Below are positions 10,871 through 19,649 of a DNA stretch of 40,108 nt, piece after piece. The notes under the pieces are model-generated. The model worked only from the letters and a program-made list of their open reading frames with translations. It searched no databases and had not been told where the DNA came from. How positions within the stretch are numbered: the first letter of the stretch is position 1; every line of letters starts with the position of its first letter. Position numbers and translations under genes: made by a program. Origin of the DNA: Herbinix sp. (GTDB taxonomy: Bacteria > Bacillota > Clostridia > Lachnospirales > Lachnospiraceae). The stretch spans positions 1-40,108 of the forward strand of contig JAQZBD010000005.1 of the NCBI GenBank assembly GCA_029239235.1, in the 5' to 3' direction.

Positions 10871-10908
10871 GATAGAATGGGTCTCCTCATAAGGAGACCC
10901 ATTCTATC
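10871..10908 (-). terminator. Very strong stem-loop downstream of 10927-11577
   Basis: GATAGAATGGGTCTCCT - CATA - AGGAGACCCATTCTATC, 17-bp perfect arms; tail only weakly T-rich. Confidence 0.65.
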
Positions 10909-10926
10909 ATTCTTACATTCCCATAA

Positions 10927-11577
10927 TTACTTAACTGTTACTGTTTTTGTTTTACTTTGAACATTATCCACTTTTAAACTTACAGAAATTTTAGTACCTT
11001 TCTTTAAGGCAGGTACTTTAACTGAATATTTTCCGGAGGATGTGGTTTTATCCGTATATGTCTTACTTCCTACTTTTACATACACAACTGTGTTTTTTAA
11101 GCAGGCGCCACTGATTGTAGTTGTTCCAGCCTTATATGCGGTAATGGTTGGTGTATAGTTCTTTACCTTATCAGAGGACGCTGCAGATGATACTTCCTTT
11201 TTGCCGGCCTGCTTTTCAAAATCTAAAACTGCTTCTTTGAAGAATTTATTGTCTGTATCAACAGCCGAACCATCATTCTTTTCTACCATCTCCTTACAAA
11301 AACCAGCAAATTCATCGTACTGCGCCTTTAATTCAGGCTTTTTATCCACGTAAGCATCTAAGCTTGTACCATTCATAAACATATGCATTGACGCAGATTT
11401 AATCTTTCCATCGGATACAACTGTTTCTAACTGATACTCGAAGTCTCCTGCTGATTTTCCAGTATATGTACCATCCTTATAAGTATAAGACTTCGCTGCT
11501 GCGAATACTGTTGACGTGCTGCTGATAACCATAATTGCAATTAACATTGTTACTATAATCTTCTTGATATTTTTCAT
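10927..11577 (-). CDS. Secreted protein with FMN-binding-like repeat region and C-terminal bacterial Ig-like domain
   Basis: Signal peptide MKNIKKIIVTMLIAIMVISSTSTVFAAA; YTYKDGTYTGKSAGDFEYQLETVVSDGKI resembles FMN_bind start; C-terminus TPTITAYKAGTTTISGACLKNTVVYVKVGSKTYTDKTTSSGKYSVKVPAL Ig-like. Confidence 0.65.
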   Translation of the reverse strand: MKNIKKIIVTMLIAIMVISSTSTVFAAAKSYTYKDGTYTGKSAGDFEYQLETVVSDGKIKSASMHMFMNGTSLDAYVDKKPELKAQYDEFAGFCKEMVEKNDGSAVDTDNKFFKEAVLDFEKQAGKKEVSSAASSDKVKNYTPTITAYKAGTTTISGACLKNTVVYVKVGSKTYTDKTTSSGKYSVKVPALKKGTKISVSLKVDNVQSKTKTVTVK

Positions 11578-11905
11578 AATAAAATTCCTCCCATAATTTA
11601 ATTAAATACCCTTAGATTTTCTGGAAATATCCAGAATTTGATACTTTAACAATCTTGCTTTCAAAATGTAATAACCATCTTATCCTACCCCGAACATAAC
11701 TTTGACGGATAACTAGTTACTGCATACTGCATAAAACTTAATTTTTCTTCATTACACCATTCCTCCCACAAAACATTATATTAATTAAAATTTAGCTTCG
11801 CTCATATAATCAGTGCACCACTAAATTGTTAATATCGGTGCTAAACCCCATCTGCATTGAATCTATTATTAAACCAGTTCATAAATTTCACTTCACAAAC
11901 CTGAG

Positions 11906-13042
11906 TTATTTATTGTCGAAACCTCGTATGAGTCGAAGTACATCAATCAGTGTCAATCGATAGTCTTTGGCACTACGGCTTGAAGATTCAGAAAAAGGTA
12001 ATGCCGCACGGTCAATGCTGAACATAGCTGTAATTCCGAGTTCATATGCTGCACTTGCACTGTCGTCAATGCATCCAACAATAGCAACAAGCGGTATATC
12101 ATGAGGTTTTGTTCTATTGGCAATTCCTGAAATAACCTTACCGTTGATACTCTGATTGTCTATTTTTCCTTCACCGGTTATGACAAGGTCTGCACCCTCT
12201 AGATGACTATCAAAATTCAGCATATCAAGAATTGCTTCGATTCCGGATTTTAATTCTGCGCCCAAGAAGGCCAGACATCCTGCACCCATGGCACCAGCCG
12301 CACCGGCTCCCGGAATCTCTGCAACATTAATTTGTAGCTGACTTTGCAGCAGATCTGACAGATGTCTAAGATTATCATCCAGTTGCTGTACCATTACAGC
12401 ATCGGCACCTTTCTGGGGTGCAAAAACATATGCTGCACCCTTAGGTCCATACATAGGGTTATCTACATCACACATAATTGTGATGCGAACATTCTTCAGA
12501 CGTTCAGACATTGCATCATTACATATTCTAGTGATTTGATCCAAGGTACCGCCGGTTGGAATAAACGAATCATTCTTCTGATTATAGAAAATGGTGCCAA
12601 GCGCCGCTGCGCATCCACAACCACCATCATTGGTAGCACTCCCACCGAGCCCAAGCAGTATTTCGGTACAGCCCTGCTCCAGTGCATGGGCAATGAGCTG
12701 ACCAACACCATAGGTTGTGGTCGCAGCGGGATTTTTTCGAGTTCCCACCAACGGAAGTCCGGAAACCGAAGCCATTTCAATGACTGCAGTATTTCCAAAG
12801 CGACCATAGATTGCCTCAATGGTTTCTTCCGGATATGGTCCGACAACAGTAAGTGATACCGACTCTCCCTGTAAGGTCTCCAAAAAGCATTCGACAGTAC
12901 CTTCTCCACCATCGGCGACCGGAAATGTAAGAACCTCACAGTCTGGGAAGATCTCAGGAACCGTTGTCTTGGCAATCCTTGCGATTTCCGAACTGGAAAG
13001 CGTACCCTTAAAAGAATCCGATATAATTATACATTTTTTCAT
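11906..13042 (-). CDS. Glycerate kinase (GarK/GlxK family)
   Basis: 378 aa; IISDSFKGTLSSSEIA; PVADGGEGTVECFL; LLGLGGSATNDGGCGCAAALG; DLVITGEGKIDNQSINGKV. Confidence 0.95.
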   Translation of the reverse strand: MKKCIIISDSFKGTLSSSEIARIAKTTVPEIFPDCEVLTFPVADGGEGTVECFLETLQGESVSLTVVGPYPEETIEAIYGRFGNTAVIEMASVSGLPLVGTRKNPAATTTYGVGQLIAHALEQGCTEILLGLGGSATNDGGCGCAAALGTIFYNQKNDSFIPTGGTLDQITRICNDAMSERLKNVRITIMCDVDNPMYGPKGAAYVFAPQKGADAVMVQQLDDNLRHLSDLLQSQLQINVAEIPGAGAAGAMGAGCLAFLGAELKSGIEAILDMLNFDSHLEGADLVITGEGKIDNQSINGKVISGIANRTKPHDIPLVAIVGCIDDSASAAYELGITAMFSIDRAALPFSESSSRSAKDYRLTLIDVLRLIRGFDNK

Positions 13043-13120
13043 AAAACCTCCATCTCTCGATTAACAATTGCTTTGTAACTATCAATGGTATCAATCTAAA
13101 ATATCATTTATAACAAAATA

Positions 13121-13161
13121 AGAGACAGCCTAAACGGTTGTACTCCACTTAAGCTGTCTCT
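13121..13161 (-). terminator. Terminator between the DUF2877 gene and the glycerate kinase gene
   Basis: AGAGACAGC...GCTGTCTCT hairpin; on minus strand followed by TATTTTGTT. Confidence 0.65.
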
Positions 13162-13245
13162 CATGCTTCTAGCTAATAAGCTGCATGAACTCCTTAAACT
13201 GGTGGAAATACCGCCGGATTAGGTAACTCAACATCAGTATTAATA

Positions 13246-14196
13246 TTAAAAAAGTAGTAATTTACTCAGTTCCCTGTAAGCAATCTCCATACCAAACAGC
13301 ATATCCCGACCGGAGCTTTCACCCACCAAAGAAACGGCATAGATATAAGGTCTTAAATCTTCCTCCTTATCGGAAAAAACAGCCTTTACTAACTCTATGA
13401 TTACGTCGGAAAAACGCTCCTCCTGAGAACAGCACAAATACTTTAATGAAACATCGGTGGTTCGGTTGAACAATAATCTGTTAAAAGGGGTAAGGCTCCC
13501 AATATCTATCAGTTCTATCCACGCTTTTAAGTTTTGATTCGTTATACCAGCTGTGCTCTTGGCATAAAGTCTTGCCCCGGTATACACTGCGATTATTCCA
13601 ATCAATGCATCATCACAGGATGGTGTCAACCCGATACCTCGCCCTGTTAATTTCAATAAAATTGATTCCATTTTTGTATAATCTTTTTCCAGCCATGCTT
13701 TCGAAAAGCACTGCAGATCTTCAACCATTCTCATTCGCTGTTCTGAGCTTAAAACTGAGTCCTTATCATTAAAATAAGATTCCGTAAAATGATTTTTCAG
13801 TTCTATTAAATAACTTGTCAAATTAGGCAACCCAACCGAATCATTTGACATATTATTAATTACGATAGTACTTTGCCGAAGGCATTGTATATTTCCTTTC
13901 AGCACCTCAAAAATGGAATCAAAATAAAATTCATAATTTTTGCATAAAACCTTGGAGCCTATTGGCAGAAACATAAGCTGAGCAAAATATTTCTCTGTTA
14001 CGGTTATGCTATCCGGAATTCCTTTTGTACCAGAGGTAATCACTGTAATTAACCTAGTACCGCCTCCCGGCATCCTGAAAAGTATATTAAGTGCAGTACG
14101 AAACTTTGAGTGAATTACACCATATATTTCTGCCGAAGCATTAAAATCCTCCGTTAAGCGAGCTTCCATAATTTGTGACACGAATTTAACCTTCAA
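13246..14196 (-). CDS. DUF2877 domain-containing protein (YlbF/AllH-like)
   Basis: GRGIGLTPSCDDALIGIIAVY and SSGRDMLFGMEIAYREL typical of DUF2877; neighbours FdrA and DUF1116 genes. Start ambiguous (TTG 14196 or downstream codons). Confidence 0.8.
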   Translation of the reverse strand: MKVKFVSQIMEARLTEDFNASAEIYGVIHSKFRTALNILFRMPGGGTRLITVITSGTKGIPDSITVTEKYFAQLMFLPIGSKVLCKNYEFYFDSIFEVLKGNIQCLRQSTIVINNMSNDSVGLPNLTSYLIELKNHFTESYFNDKDSVLSSEQRMRMVEDLQCFSKAWLEKDYTKMESILLKLTGRGIGLTPSCDDALIGIIAVYTGARLYAKSTAGITNQNLKAWIELIDIGSLTPFNRLLFNRTTDVSLKYLCCSQEERFSDVIIELVKAVFSDKEEDLRPYIYAVSLVGESSGRDMLFGMEIAYRELSKLLLF

Positions 14197-14209
14197 CGCT
14201 TCAATTTTA

Positions 14210-15391
14210 TTATTCAGCGCTCTCTATTAATTTTTTAACTTGTCTGGCAACCATAAGTTCTTCGTTGGTCTCAAGTACCCATACAGATACCTTGCTCACC
14301 TCTGTATTGATTCTTTCCTCGCTGGCCTTAAGGTTTTTATTGCTGTCGATTTGCAGTGATAACCAACCCAACTCATTGCATACCATATCTCGGATTACCG
14401 CACTATGCTGTCCTATTCCACCTGTAAATACGATAGAATCCAGTCCGCCGAGGTATGACGTAAACATTCCGATATAACCTACAATGGAATCCACAAAGGC
14501 TCTCACAGCTAAATCAGCTCTCTGATTCCCCTCTTCTCGTGCTTGAAGAACCTCTCGAAGGTCATTGCTAACTCCACTGATACCTAAGAACCCGCCTTTT
14601 GTTGATAACTGCTTAAACACCTCATCATAATCACCATTGTATCTTTTGATCAAGTCAGGGATGCAAAAGGCATCGAAATCACCGACACGATTATTATGGA
14701 ATAATCCCGATTGAGTTGTTGCTCCCATGCTTTCTGCAATACTGATTCCATCTTTAATCGCACACAGAGAAGAAGAACCTCCCAGGTGAATTGAAACGAT
14801 TCGTTTCGCTGCCGGTTCCAATTCATTAAGCTTCCATGCTATGTAACTGTGACTGGAGCCATGAAAACCATATCTGCGGATTCCGTAGTCAGCGCACCAT
14901 TCGTATGGTACTCCGTATACCGCACGATACTCAGGCATAGTAGCGTGAAATGAAGTTTCAAAATAGGCAACCTGCTTTAAATGAGGATATTTATTCTGCA
15001 AGGAACGCATGGTACTTAGATAAATAGGATTATGTGCCGGTACAAAGGAGGAGAAATCGTCCATAACCTTCATCAAAACATTATCCACGAATTTTGCTCC
15101 GGTTATACTTCCACCATGAACAGCTTTATAGCCTGTTGCATCCACATCTCCTATGGTCTTAATCACATTGTTCTTTATCAATGTATCAACACACAGATCC
15201 ATAGCATCACCATGAATAGCGCAAGTACATTCCCCTTTTACAACGACTCCAGGCAACTTTATACTGTAGGCACCTTTCGGGCTTCCAATACTCTCTACTC
15301 CACCTGATGCCAATACCTTTTCTTCTGTACTAAAATCAAATAACTTAAATTTAAAACTCGTCGAACCCAAATTAAGAACCAGAATTTTCAT
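14210..15391 (-). CDS. Acetate/propionate kinase family protein, divergent
   Basis: MKILVLNLGSTSFKFKLF; FVPAHNPIYLSTM; YFETSFHATMPEY; GIRRYGFHGSSHSY; LGISGVSNDLREV; VFTGGIGQHSAVIR; ETNEELMVAR. Start trimmed from 15412. Confidence 0.9.
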   Translation of the reverse strand: MKILVLNLGSTSFKFKLFDFSTEEKVLASGGVESIGSPKGAYSIKLPGVVVKGECTCAIHGDAMDLCVDTLIKNNVIKTIGDVDATGYKAVHGGSITGAKFVDNVLMKVMDDFSSFVPAHNPIYLSTMRSLQNKYPHLKQVAYFETSFHATMPEYRAVYGVPYEWCADYGIRRYGFHGSSHSYIAWKLNELEPAAKRIVSIHLGGSSSLCAIKDGISIAESMGATTQSGLFHNNRVGDFDAFCIPDLIKRYNGDYDEVFKQLSTKGGFLGISGVSNDLREVLQAREEGNQRADLAVRAFVDSIVGYIGMFTSYLGGLDSIVFTGGIGQHSAVIRDMVCNELGWLSLQIDSNKNLKASEERINTEVSKVSVWVLETNEELMVARQVKKLIESAE

Positions 15392-15453
15392 ACAATATAA
15401 TACCCCTTTCATTTTTATATCTTCTATTGATATGTTTTCTGCTTATATGCCTC

Positions 15454-15633
15454 TTATATACCACCTAAAGCCTCTAATATTGCAATCATTTCCTTGTCTC
15501 CACCGGCCAGAGGCTTCCAGTCCACTTGAATAACCTCTGCTCCCTGCTTTCTTACTGCATCACCGAACATTTTGGGGCCAATATTAACAACTACTAATTC
15601 ACTTTTAAAAAGCTCATCTATTTTATTTTGCAT
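15454..15633 (-). CDS. Small conserved-looking protein (59 aa) between FdrA and the AckA-like gene
   Basis: Not in ORF track (<60 aa). MQNKIDELFKSELVVVNIGPKMFGDAVRKQGAEVIQVDWKPLAGGDKEMIAILEALGGI*; tight operon spacing; GAGGGCTTAAGT upstream of ATG. Confidence 0.75.
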   Translation of the reverse strand: MQNKIDELFKSELVVVNIGPKMFGDAVRKQGAEVIQVDWKPLAGGDKEMIAILEALGGI

Positions 15634-15635
15634 AC

Positions 15636-17183
15636 TTAAGCCCTCCTCATTTTGCTCTTGATCATTTTTCCAGCAAGTAAAGCCGCCTGATAATTATCGT
15701 GGCAAACTATTACGCCTGCCTCTCTAAGCATTTCTTGTTGAAGGGAACGTTTCTGTGGATCAGCCTCGGTACCGCATACTGATGCAACGACTGCTAGTTT
15801 GCCACCGCGGTCACTTACGATTTTCATGGCTTCTTTTATATTGTTAATGACTGAACCAACGGGATCACTATTGACTGCAGGACCCAAAACGAAGTCAAGT
15901 AACATTACTGCCGTTTCAGGATCATTTGCTTCACGTATAATACCCATTGCTCTTGGTTCAGTGTCAATAACAGGGTGAGGACGGCTCATGGTAAACTCTT
16001 CATCACCGTAATCAACCACAGAGTTTTTATAGCTAACGGTAGCTTTCCCAAGCTTGAATTCCTCGCTCAAAGGAGCGTTGGAATAGATATCTCCAATATC
16101 TTCTCTCATAGCAACCATTGCTTCTTCAACAAAAGTTCCTCCACAGAAAAGTCCTCGTACATATTTTTGTTCCTTGGACATAGCTGTTGCATGCGCATCT
16201 GCTAACTCTTGGACTTTTTCCGGATCAGCTTCCTCCAGGACTATTCCTGCAAGACTTAATGCCTTCCGTGCTGCGGCCTCCAGATTATGAGCATATACAG
16301 CTCCCGACTTAAGAATCTCTTCCTTTTCACATCCCATGAAACAAATAATTACTGGTTTAACACATTTGGCCACCCTGTCTAATACGCTTTCAAGAGATTT
16401 ACTTTCCGGTTTTCGGGATATGAGAACAATTACTTTAGTTTCCTCATCTTTTTCCAGCGCATCAATACCAGAAAGCATAGTAAGTCCTCCGACTTTATCC
16501 TTTAAGTCCTTACCTCCGGTACCAATACCCTGTGAAATACCGCTTCCTGCTTCATGTACCAGTACTGAAACCTCCTGAAGTCCCACTCCTGATGCTGCAC
16601 AGATACCAATTGGTCCTTTTCTTACGATACTGCCCACTAAGAAGGATTTGCCATTAATATTAGCTACTCCGCAGTCAGGTCCCATGCAAAGAAGACCTTT
16701 TTCCTGCGCAAGAAGTTTTATTTCTCTCTCATCCTCAAGCGGTACATTATCACTGAATATCAATGTATGCAGACCCGAATTCAGTGCTTTAATTGCCTCT
16801 GCCTTCGCATATTCTCCAGGCACAGAGATTATGCAAAGGTTGGCTTTATTATTTGCCTGCACAGCAGATTTCACACTGGAATATGACGTTTTATCTTCGA
16901 CTGCAGCGCCCTCAGCTTTTAACAAGGCCTGAGCTTCCTCAATCGCTTGATCGCAGGTCGCTTGGTCTAGCGCACTAACGCCGATAATCATATCATTTGG
17001 ACCAGCTTCCCCTACAGATTTACTGTTCATACCGATATCTATAAAAATTTCCTTATTCGCTTGTGTACCCATTGCTACTAAAACAGTTGTAATTCCCTGT
17101 TTTTTCTTTAATGCAGAAGTGATAAACATCAACTGCACCGAGTCATAATATTGATTTGGATATACCTTAATTACAGATTCCAT
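15636..17183 (-). CDS. fdrA: FdrA-like protein (acyl-CoA synthetase/succinyl-CoA ligase alpha-like; AllF-like)
   Basis: Start MESVIKVYPNQYYDSVQLM behind GGGGG; ICAASGVGLQEVSVLVHEAGSGISQGIGTGGKDL; MLLDFVLGPAVNSDPVG. ORF track start 17276 overlaps upstream gene. Confidence 0.88.
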   Translation of the reverse strand: MESVIKVYPNQYYDSVQLMFITSALKKKQGITTVLVAMGTQANKEIFIDIGMNSKSVGEAGPNDMIIGVSALDQATCDQAIEEAQALLKAEGAAVEDKTSYSSVKSAVQANNKANLCIISVPGEYAKAEAIKALNSGLHTLIFSDNVPLEDEREIKLLAQEKGLLCMGPDCGVANINGKSFLVGSIVRKGPIGICAASGVGLQEVSVLVHEAGSGISQGIGTGGKDLKDKVGGLTMLSGIDALEKDEETKVIVLISRKPESKSLESVLDRVAKCVKPVIICFMGCEKEEILKSGAVYAHNLEAAARKALSLAGIVLEEADPEKVQELADAHATAMSKEQKYVRGLFCGGTFVEEAMVAMREDIGDIYSNAPLSEEFKLGKATVSYKNSVVDYGDEEFTMSRPHPVIDTEPRAMGIIREANDPETAVMLLDFVLGPAVNSDPVGSVINNIKEAMKIVSDRGGKLAVVASVCGTEADPQKRSLQQEMLREAGVIVCHDNYQAALLAGKMIKSKMRRA

Positions 17184-17187
17184 TTCA

Positions 17188-18441
17188 TTACCCCCTAACC
17201 AATTCATAAAAAGCTCTGAGTCCCTGTTTAAAACAATCCATTGGGACGAGCATTGAGCCTGCTCCGCCTTGCCCACCTACTAATCTAGCTGACCCTCCAT
17301 GGCTAGTCGGCGTAATATTTGTGGCAACTACCTTACGCATGTCAATTCCCACCGGGAAGCCACGGTAATCATCCCAAGGTATCGGTGCAAACAGATGCTC
17401 TCCCAGAGACACTTCTCTTGCATCCTCTGTTCTCTTTTTGGCATCTGCGAAGGATCCTCCTGTGAGTCTTACAAATGCCGGAGATGCTATGGCGGAAAAG
17501 CCTCCCAAGCCATAGATTTCCGTCACACAGCTGTCACCAAGATATCCTGCCAGATCCGCTTCTGTCCAGGATGGGTTTAACAGCTGCCCCAGTATCTTAG
17601 GTGCTGGTACAGAAAACCATTGCTTTCCGGTTCCTGCGAACTGCAGCCCAAACTCTGTTCCATTTCCACCCATGGCTACCATTACAGTGGACATTGGTAC
17701 GTTTCTAGCTGTTTCCAGAATTCCCATGGTACCTGCCATCATAACATGCAGGAAGGATCTATCATTAGCGGCAAATGCTCGAATTACGTCATCACGCTGT
17801 TCAATTTTAAGCTCCAGCAATGCAGGTATCAATTCTAATATCAGAGCCGAGGAGGAAGCTGGCTGGCGCACGTGGTTCTCATCTCCCATACCTGCAGTAC
17901 GTGCTAAAATCGTCTTCATGTTGATTCCACCCATACTTCTGACCGCTTCCCCAAGTGCGGGACCAAATACATCTCGAAACCAGGAAAGATCCTTTTCAAC
18001 ATCTTCATCATAAAACCCCCAACGGAGACATTTCGGGTTCGGCCCCGGATGAATAGAAGCATAGCCCACACCTCCGAAGACTGTATCCTTACCTACGATA
18101 ACAGGCATGGAGGCACTGATTACCGTAACAGCAGCACAGGACGCATTATAATCCTGAGCAGGTTTTATTGCTACCTCACCTGTTTTAATCATTTCCCAAG
18201 CTGCATCCATCGTGCTTGCTAAGCCTTCATGTATAATCGAACCACAGAGGGAGGTTCTTAATGTAGGCACAATATCATTCACATCCTCGAAGGGAGGACC
18301 TGGATGAAGCAGCATATTTTTTTCAAAGCCAGGAATAATCTCCCCTGCTGGTTTAACATCCACCCAGGTCGGTTGGCTGTTTAGAAGGATATCAATGACT
18401 TTTTCATTGGCTTTTTCTATTTGTTCTCTAATTGCATTCAT
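17188..18441 (-). CDS. DUF1116 domain-containing protein (YlbE/AllG-like)
   Basis: 417 aa; ANEKVIDILLNSQPTWVDVKPAGEIIPGFEKNMLLHPGPPF; HVMMAGTMGILETARNVPMSTVMVAMGGNGTEFGLQFAG; adjacent to fdrA. Confidence 0.88.
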   Translation of the reverse strand: MNAIREQIEKANEKVIDILLNSQPTWVDVKPAGEIIPGFEKNMLLHPGPPFEDVNDIVPTLRTSLCGSIIHEGLASTMDAAWEMIKTGEVAIKPAQDYNASCAAVTVISASMPVIVGKDTVFGGVGYASIHPGPNPKCLRWGFYDEDVEKDLSWFRDVFGPALGEAVRSMGGINMKTILARTAGMGDENHVRQPASSSALILELIPALLELKIEQRDDVIRAFAANDRSFLHVMMAGTMGILETARNVPMSTVMVAMGGNGTEFGLQFAGTGKQWFSVPAPKILGQLLNPSWTEADLAGYLGDSCVTEIYGLGGFSAIASPAFVRLTGGSFADAKKRTEDAREVSLGEHLFAPIPWDDYRGFPVGIDMRKVVATNITPTSHGGSARLVGGQGGAGSMLVPMDCFKQGLRAFYELVRG

Positions 18442-18451
18442 TGTTTTTCAG

Positions 18452-18655
18452 TCCTTTCACATTGTTAAAGTATTTCCTTATAACAATCGACAATTTATTT
18501 CTGTACCTTTGGATAAACTGTATGTAGCATTCATTGTAAAGTATTCCGAAATTAATTAACAACCAATATCTTGTTGTCAGGAAAAAAATATTGCTCCATT
18601 TTTTTTACAAAACAATAATATGATTATTTTCACAAAAATACGATCTTTTAATATG
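18452..18655 (-). promoter_or_regulatory. Upstream regulatory region of DUF1116-fdrA operon, copy 2 of the duplicated promoter region
   Basis: Aligns with 8591-8787. Minus strand: TTTACA (18535-18540), 17 nt, TTTATC (18512-18517). Confidence 0.75.
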
Positions 18656-18676
18656 TTTTGCAAGATACAAAAATTT

Positions 18677-18708
18677 CAGAGCTTCCGCTTGTTGCTGCAG
18701 AAGCTCTG
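18677..18708 (-). terminator. Terminator downstream of the GarR-like gene
   Basis: CAGAGCTTC...GAAGCTCTG hairpin; on minus strand followed by AAATTTTTG. Confidence 0.7.
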
Positions 18709-18767
18709 TTACTGCCGTCGGCGACACAGCTACTATATGTTGCATAAAATATACAATACTCCTGTAA

Positions 18768-19649
18768 TTAATATATTGTATCACCGGCCATTTTTTCGTA
18801 GAACTTAGCTATGGCGCTATGATCAGACTGCCCCAAGCCATCCTTATGAAGGTTCTGCAGCATTTCCATAACCATAACGCTAAGCGGTATTGGTGCCCCG
18901 GTGGCATGAGCAGTTTCAATTGCGTTATTCAAATCTTTTATGTGAAGATCAATCTTGAAACCAGGTTGAGTGTTATTGGCAAGCATCATAGTACCTTTCG
19001 CATTCATGACTGTGCTTCCAGCCAGTCCGCCTTTAATAGCTTCATATACTTTGTTCGGATCCACACCAGCCCTTTTAGCTAGCATAAAAGCTTCAGATAC
19101 TGCGGCGATATTGACGGCAACAATAACCTGATTAGCCAGTTTGGTGGTATTACCCGCACCCGCTTCTCCGCAATATACAATGTCGGATCCCATACAGTTG
19201 AGGACAGGTACACATTCCTCGAACAGTTTTTGGTCACCACCGCACATAATTGAAAGTGTCCCGTCTATGGCTTTTGGTTCACCACCACTTACTGGTGCCT
19301 CCAACATTCTGACCCCTTTTATTGCACATTCCCTTGAAATCTCCTGGGATGCCAAGGGTGCTATGGAACTCATATCAATCAGTACCAGCCCTTCTTTGGC
19401 TGCGGAAAGTATTCCATTTACACCACAGACAACCTCTTTTACGTTGGGTGAATTCGGTAACATAGTGATAATGATATCATTGTTGCGAGCAAGTTCTGCA
19501 CCACTTGCAGCCGTTTTTGCGCCTTCATTAACAAGCATCGCTATATTTTCTTTATTCATATCGTTTACTGTAAGTTCATGTCCTGCCTGGATAAGGTTTT
19601 TTGCCATTGGCTTCCCCATAATTCCAAGTCCTATAAATCCTATTTTCAT
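18768..19649 (-). CDS. 2-hydroxy-3-oxopropionate (tartronate semialdehyde) reductase / 3-hydroxyisobutyrate dehydrogenase family
   Basis: MKIGFIGLGIMGKPMAKNLIQAGH; IDMSSIAPLASQEIS; LEAPVSGGEPKAIDGTLSIMCGG; GNTTKLANQVIVAVNIAAVSEA; closely resembles GarR/GlxR. Confidence 0.92.
   Translation of the reverse strand: MKIGFIGLGIMGKPMAKNLIQAGHELTVNDMNKENIAMLVNEGAKTAASGAELARNNDIIITMLPNSPNVKEVVCGVNGILSAAKEGLVLIDMSSIAPLASQEISRECAIKGVRMLEAPVSGGEPKAIDGTLSIMCGGDQKLFEECVPVLNCMGSDIVYCGEAGAGNTTKLANQVIVAVNIAAVSEAFMLAKRAGVDPNKVYEAIKGGLAGSTVMNAKGTMMLANNTQPGFKIDLHIKDLNNAIETAHATGAPIPLSVMVMEMLQNLHKDGLGQSDHSAIAKFYEKMAGDTIY

Noticed and set aside
10757-10960. 67-aa plus-strand ORF
   Set aside because: Runs through a 17-bp terminator-like hairpin and into the opposite-strand secreted-protein gene; no family resemblance
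11619-11636. TTCTGGA-AATA-TCCAGAA small palindrome upstream of the secreted protein gene
   Set aside because: 7-bp arms in AT-rich intergenic DNA; no second copy or conservation seen, so too weak to report
12362-12975. ORFs of 164 and 159 aa overlapping the glycerate kinase gene
   Set aside because: Out-of-frame shadows of a well-supported glycerate kinase
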